Positions 58,790-64,000 of a stretch of 64,000 nt of DNA are shown here, one piece after another. Origin of the DNA: Chamaecyparis obtusa (taxonomy: Eukaryota; Streptophyta; Pinopsida; Cupressales; Cupressaceae); the NCBI GenBank assembly GCA_027943335.1, contig BSBK01002080.1, positions 1,430,001 through 1,494,000 on the forward strand, in the 5' to 3' direction. Numbering within the stretch: position 1 is the first letter of the stretch; the number at the start of each line of letters is the position of its first letter. The translations under genes and the position numbers were made by a program. The notes below the pieces were generated by a model. That model saw nothing but the letters and a program-made list of their open reading frames with translations, was not told the origin of the DNA and searched no databases.

Positions 58790-59905
58790 GTCTTGGTTAG
58801 ATGTGTAGACTAGGATAAAGCCAAACTCTTGCTAGATGAGATGCACAATGGAGTTTGTGGAGGACACTATATGGCAAGGACTACAGCTCATAAGATTATC
58901 AGGTCAGGTTTTTGATGGCCAACACTTTTCAAAGCTACCCATCAGTTTGTAAAGAAATGTGACCCTTGTCAAAGATTTGCAAGAAAATTGAAATTCAATG
59001 GAAATCTACCCCTTAAGCCTGTTACAGTTTAGGTTCCTTTCCAAAAATGGGGAATGGATTTTATTGGCAAAATTCCTAACAAGTCTAGTGGTGGACATTC
59101 CTATATCTTGGTTGCAACTGATTACTTCACCAAATGGCTTGAAGCAATCCCTTCAAAGAAAGCAACTAGTAAGGTGGTAATAGATTTTATGATGCAAAAT
59201 ATCCTTAGAAGATTTGGTTGCCCAGAAAACATGGTGGTTGATAATGCAATGTGCTTTAGGTCAGAGGAGTTTGTTGACTTTTGTCAGCATAATGGTATTA
59301 AAATCTCATACTCATCTCCCTACCATCCACAAGGCAATGGCTAGGCTAAGTCTAGTAACAAGAGTCTGATCAATATATTGAAAAGAGTATTAGATAAGAA
59401 TAAGAGGGCTTGGGATTCCAAGTTGTTGCAAGCCTTGTGGGCTGACAGGGTTATAATAAAGAAAGAAATAGGGTGTGCCCCTTTTGACTTAGTCTATGGA
59501 ATTAATGCAAGATTGCCCTAGAACAATTTGTTACAGATGTATTAGTTCATACAAACCTATGGTGATGATATGGAAGATGAAATGACTATCAGAATTAATG
59601 ATCTAATCAAGTTGAATGAGGTAAGAAATGAGGCACATACAAGGAATGAAAAAATTCAGGCCCAATGCAAGGTTTTGAATGATAGAAGGACTACGCAGAG
59701 AAGTTTTGTAAGTGGTGACTTGGTTCTAATGTGGAATGCAAGATTGGAAGATAAAGGAAAGCATGGGAAGTTTGATCCCATATGGTTAGGCCCATATATC
59801 ATTGAAGAGAAATGGGAAATGGGTTCATATCTATTGAAGAATCTAATAGGAGAACTCATGGAATTGCCAGCTCATGGGCAATTCTTAAAATTCTACTTCT
59901 CTTGA
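58790..59905 (+). pseudogene. Integrase of element B
   Basis: Zinc-binding HHCC module GGHYMARTTAHKII ... KKCDPCQRFARK; core with QKWGMDFIGKIPNKSSGGHS (Asp 1), RFGCPENMVVDNAMCF (Asp 2) and SPYHPQGNG, TAG, then AKSSNKSL, where E keeps VESNNKSL: the catalytic Glu is Lys here, one G-to-A change. GPY-type C-terminal module DKGKHGKFDPIWLGPYIIE. Ends YFS then TGA at 59903-59905. In addition there are TAG stops near 59030, 59344 and 59519. Confidence 0.9.
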
Positions 59906-60057
59906 AGGATTTTTTAAGTTTCTGTGAAGCTCCTAGTTTAGGGTTTTGTGTACAGTTCCTTTTTTTCAGTCAAAGTTTTGAGTTGGTTTATTCTTCTAGG
60001 AGATTCTATTTTTCTCGTTGTATCTACAAGAGTTACATGTCCCCAAGTATGTGCCAC

Positions 60058-62443
60058 TATTAGTACTGTTTTAAATTTTTGATCCTCATACTTCCATTTT
60101 TTGAGAATTATGGTTCTAAGGGTTTAGCCTTATGCATTGTTTTGGAAACCCTAGCTAGTCTTAGCATTATTATGTTTGAGCATTACCATTTTTCTTATCA
60201 AAATTTCCAAATAAAAATGTGCAATATTGACCCCTTTTAAAGTGACCACTTTATATGTTATACCATTAGGTTGTCGAACGGGGTCCCTTTTTAATATTTC
60301 TTTCAAAGCCTAAGTTTCCTGTTAATATTTCCAAGTGACTAACCTTGTAAAACTTGTGGCTCTAATTAAATCTTCATCTCCTAGTTGTCAAAATTTCTAA
60401 CATGTGAAGTAGTGACAGGAGGACACTTGTTTAGGCAGGCCTGTTCTTCATTCTTAGCTGTCAGTTAAGCATCAAAAGCAATAGATGGTTGTCATTATAT
60501 TGTTGGGCCAAGATGATTGTCCTTTAATCTTCATGCTTTAGCGATGAGCGTCTGATCAAATTTTTGCTGACAGAGGCAAGTTCTGGCTGGTCAGTCTTCA
60601 TGTTGATTCTCTTATTTTGACACTTATCTTGGGTGACGTAGAGTAGTGGGGTCAGCCTTCTCAGATAGATAAAGCTCAAGTAGATCTTGTAGTTGCTAGT
60701 ATACCACTGGGATAAGATTCATGATGTTTAAGGCTTATGGTATAATGATAGCCATTTGATCTTGTTTGTAAGATGTGGACTGAAAAGTGGGTCCTTAAGC
60801 GCCACGTAATGCTGAAATGTTTAGTTTTCATTGGTTAGGATAGATGCTGACATAGTAGTTCAATTTTAATAAGGGTTTCATAAAGAGGAAAGTTGGGCCA
60901 AAGTTTCATAAAGTATGAGGATCATCCAATTAAATTGAACCGATAGTCATCGTTATATCTCGGTCTAACTTTCCTGACAATTTTTGATCAGTGCTTTAGT
61001 GACAAGGCAACATCTATCCGATCTGAGTAAAACTTAAGATAAGTTAAAAACTTTCTGCACATGTATATTTCAGTTGTTTTCATTGGCTAGGAACTAACTT
61101 GGCAAAAAGTAACAGAGGGTTACACTATTGATTTTGTGGACCACCCGATCTGTAGGGAAAATATGCATCGACGACCATGTTTTAAAGATAAATTAGATAG
61201 TCGTTGGGGCTGATAATTTGAATGTTTCTATAGGGTTTTCTTGTTGGTTTTGTTATAGTTGGTGTATAATAGGTTGAAGTACCAATACATTCCTCATGCA
61301 AAAAAAGTAAATGTTCCACCTACTTCCTGATCCAGGTAGAGATTGCAACTTTTTGAGTCCTAAAAGTTGTTGAGATATGAAGATGTATTTATTACAGGGA
61401 TAACAGCGAGGAGATGGAGATCAAATTTGCTTGAGGAAACCAAGGAAAGAATTGAAGACATAAAGCAAGGCGGCCATCTGTGAAATATCTCTCCAAAACT
61501 GATTGATGTATTTATTTTAAACCCAGTAGGGTTGTTGTAAAGTTTTTAGGTTAAAATTTTGTAAACCCTAGAATGATCGGTAGCTTGTTGCATCTCCTTG
61601 TATATAAAGGATTTTCCATTATCATTCTAGGCATTGAGAGTTCAGGTGTTGAGAAGATAGAAATTTTGAAACCCTAACCCTTAGTCGAGTATTGTAATAT
61701 TTTGTATCATTTCTTATCAAGCAATAGAGAAGAAGTATAGGTTGTTGCTATTATCTTGTAGGCTTGTCATTTAGGATATGATGTATACAAAAGATCAAGG
61801 TTATACTTAATACAAATCTCAAATCTTTGTCTCTCCTTTATGTTCATTTTGTGAATCTTTCAATCTTTCAGAGATTTATATGTATGTATTTGGCTTTGAG
61901 TTCTGATATAGGGTTGGATTAAATATTGCTCAGGGTGGGATGCATGTTCACTGAATTTATTTGAGGATTTTCTATAAGTAGGAAAGAGTTGGGGTGTTTG
62001 TATTTATGTTCAAAGGCCAGTTATTCTTAAACATCTTTGTATTCATTCTATCTTCTGATATATTTTCCCAATAGATAAGGCACTGGCCTATACTCTCTTG
62101 TCTTTATTATATGGGAAATGATTGAAATCATTGTAATTATAAATATAAATCAATACCAAATGTTTTACTTTTATTTACATTTACAGTTGTTTTCCCCAGT
62201 GATGGAGAGTTAGTGAATAATAGGTTTTTATTTAGTACTTTCTCATTATTATCTATTGTAAGATCTAGTATTGAGTAAGGGATAGAGTTGTATCTATTGG
62301 ATCAAATGTACCCACCTTGGTTTTGTAGAGCTAGAAGTTAAGAGGGCAGTCTTGTCCCTATAGTTGGTTCGGTTACCTATAGATTTCTCACATGTGGACC
62401 TAACCCCTCCTTAATATCAGTCATAAGTATCCAGGAACCAATA
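60058..62443 (+). repeat. 3' LTR of element B
   Basis: 2386 bp, begins TATTAGTACTG (TG to TA) and ends GGAACCAATA (CA to TA). TATA box 61601-61610. Provides the undisturbed version of the sites into which C (near 60058) and D (near 62090) inserted. Non-coding throughout. 59906-60057 is a pol-to-LTR spacer without a clear purine tract. Confidence 0.92.
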
Positions 62444-64000
62444 GATGTAAAGAACAGCACTGATGATGTTCTTTATGTTGATGGTTTGAAACATAACCTT
62501 CTAAGTGTTGGACAGTTACTTGATAAAGGTTACAGGTTGGAGTTCAATAGAAACAAGTGCATCATTAACAAGAAAGAAGGAGAAAAAATTGCATCAGGAT
62601 CAAAGACTAAAGGTAATGTTTTCCAACTTAATCTGGAAGCAATTTTCTTTATTGCTAAAGCAGATGATAGTTGGCTATGGCATAAAAGACTATGTCATAT
62701 CAATTTTGATAACATAGTAAAGATAAGTAATGTAAAGGCAGTTTGAGACCTACCTTGCATAGCAAGGCCAGTTGATACTATATGTAGGGAATGTGTAATG
62801 GGAAAACATATGAGGAATTCATTCAGGAGCAAGCATAATTTAGCAGAGACCAAGCTGGATCTGATTCATGCAGACCTATGTGGACCAACTCAAACAAGAT
62901 CATACTATGGTGAAAGGTATTTCATTTTGTTTGTAGATGATTATTCTAGAATGATGTGGGTTGTGTTCCTGAAAGATAAGTCAGAAGCTTTTCAGAAGTT
63001 CAAAATATTCAAAGCTTAGGTTGAGAATGAATCTGGACTAAAGATAAAATTCCTAGGGTTGGATAGAGGAGGAGAATTCACCTCTGACATATTCTATGAG
63101 TACTATGAAGAACATGGCATAAAGAGATAGTTAAGTGCACCTAGAACCCCTCAGTAGAATCGGATTGCAGAGAGAAGGAATAGGATTATCCTTGATATAG
63201 CGTGCACCATCATGATTGAAGGAAAAGTTGCACATGCCTATTGGAGAGATGCGGTCAATATAGCAATCTATACAATCAATAGAATACAATTAAGGCTTGA
63301 AGCAGACAAGACACCTTATGAACTATGGTTTGGTAATGTTCCCCCAGTAAAATACTTCAGAATCTTTGGAAGCAAGTGTTACATCAAGAGGGATGAAGCA
63401 GTAGGCAATTTTGATGCAAGAAGTGATGAAGGTATTTTTCTTGGTTACTCTACTAAAAGTAAATCTTATAGATGTTTTAACTTGAGATTGAAGAAAAACA
63501 TTAAAAGTTCTCATGTTAAGATTGATGAAAATTTTATGGTTCAAAAAAGATATCATGATTACTCACCTATGATTGAAGAAGAACCTAGACCTTCCACTAG
63601 TGAGACAGTTGTTGAAGAGATGTTTGACAGTATCAATGTATTATTCAATGACCCTGAAACAAGTAAAGAGGAAACTCAAAAGGAAGATGAGTTAGTTTCA
63701 CCTAAAGCTCCAAAGTATACAACTAGATATCACTCTAAGGATGAAATCATTGGAGATCAGAGCAGCAAAGTCATAACAAGATCAAAAATAAAGAATTCAG
63801 CAAGTAATGAGGTGGTATGTTTACTATCTTAGATTGAACCTTTAAGTGTTGAAGATGCATGTAATGATTTAGATTGGCATGATGCTATGAAAGAGGAACT
63901 AGATCAGATTATCCAGAATGATACTTGGGAACTGGTCCCAAGACCTAGTGATAAGAATGTGATTGGAACAAAATGGATATTCAGAAACAACATGAATGAA
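62444..64000 (+). pseudogene. Copia element A resumed: protease end, integrase and start of RT
   Basis: Same frame as 37037-38196 once B is removed. Gag-pre-integrase block STDDVLYVDGLKHNLLSVGQ and WLWHKRLCHINFDNI; integrase core with LDLIHADLCGPTQTRSYYGE (Asp), FLGLDRGGEFTS (Asp) and NRIAERRNR (Glu). Then VNIAIYTINRIQ, FRIFGSKCYIKR, DEGIFLGYSTKSKSYR, and RT entry WELVPRPSDKNVIGTKWIFR at the window edge. Internal stops: one TGA (62744-62746) and four TAG, no frameshift. The element continues past the window. Confidence 0.92.

Larger units (their letters stand above)
38197..62443 (+). mobile_element. Element B: Tat-type Ty3/gypsy retrotransposon, inserted in copia A
   Basis: 5' LTR split into three pieces (38197-38202, 45241-47272, 52225-52598) by elements C and D; primer site 52602; gag-pol 52971-59905; 3' LTR 60058-62443. 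Reassembled LTRs measure 2412 and 2386 bp. Target duplication gatgg (38192-38196) and gatgt (62444-62448), one mismatch. Removing B joins copia A in frame. Domain order is gag, protease, aRNase H, RT, gypsy RNase H, integrase. Confidence 0.93.

Overview
This 64 kb window is plant nuclear DNA made almost entirely of nested, decayed LTR retrotransposons. I see no intact host gene, rRNA, true tRNA gene or CRISPR array. The plant assignment rests on Ty1/copia elements with gag-pre-integrase style polyproteins, a Ty3/gypsy chromovirus, two Tat-type Ty3/gypsy elements carrying a second plant/archaeal-type RNase H, initiator tRNA-Met primer sites, and miniature TRIM/SMART elements. Very long LTRs (2-6 kb), deep nesting and heavy decay suggest a large, slowly purging genome such as a conifer; that last step is inference.

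Left part (1-25553). A minus-strand chromovirus (element H, 1-4631, 3' end beyond the window) sits in a plus-strand copia LTR (element I, 4632-4959), which sits in the 5' LTR of a Tat-type gypsy element (element E, to 25553). E has gag, protease, aRNase H, RT, gypsy RNase H and integrase in plus orientation. Its RNase H is split by a 2.8 kb solo LTR (14074-16910) with a perfect 5-bp target duplication. E's LTRs are unusually long and carry a decayed reading frame of roughly 1250 codons in U3, upstream of the LTR TATA box, in both LTR copies.

Middle (25554-38196). A non-autonomous gag-only element (G, 25646-35556; 3.4 kb LTRs once insertions are removed; TSD ggttc) splits a fragment of a LINE endonuclease. 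G's 5' LTR holds a 989-bp solo LTR and its 3' LTR holds a 335-bp TRIM. A plus-strand copia element (A) starts at about 35681 and is cut at 38196.

Right part (38197-64000). Copia A is interrupted by a second Tat-type gypsy element (B, 38197-62443) and resumes at 62444 in the same reading frame. B's 5' LTR is itself broken twice: by a gag-only element with 2.15 kb LTRs (C, 38203-45235, minus) and by a defective copia element with a gag-RT in-frame fusion (D, 47273-52219, minus; two LTRs of 1160 bp; TSD ctctt). B's 3' LTR supplies the empty site for D, and G's and E's paired LTRs supply empty sites for the TRIMs and one solo LTR, so most junctions can be read to the base.

The decay has a strong signature: internal stops are mostly TAG, often where a related copy has CAG or TGG, and LTR ends are repeatedly TG to TA or CA to TA. 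This fits C-to-T deamination of methylated cytosines. Features most worth a second look are the U3-embedded ORF, the five-hairpin arrays in C's LTRs, the ten-out-of-ten TAG stops in C's gag frame, and the position of the aRNase H before RT in both Tat elements.
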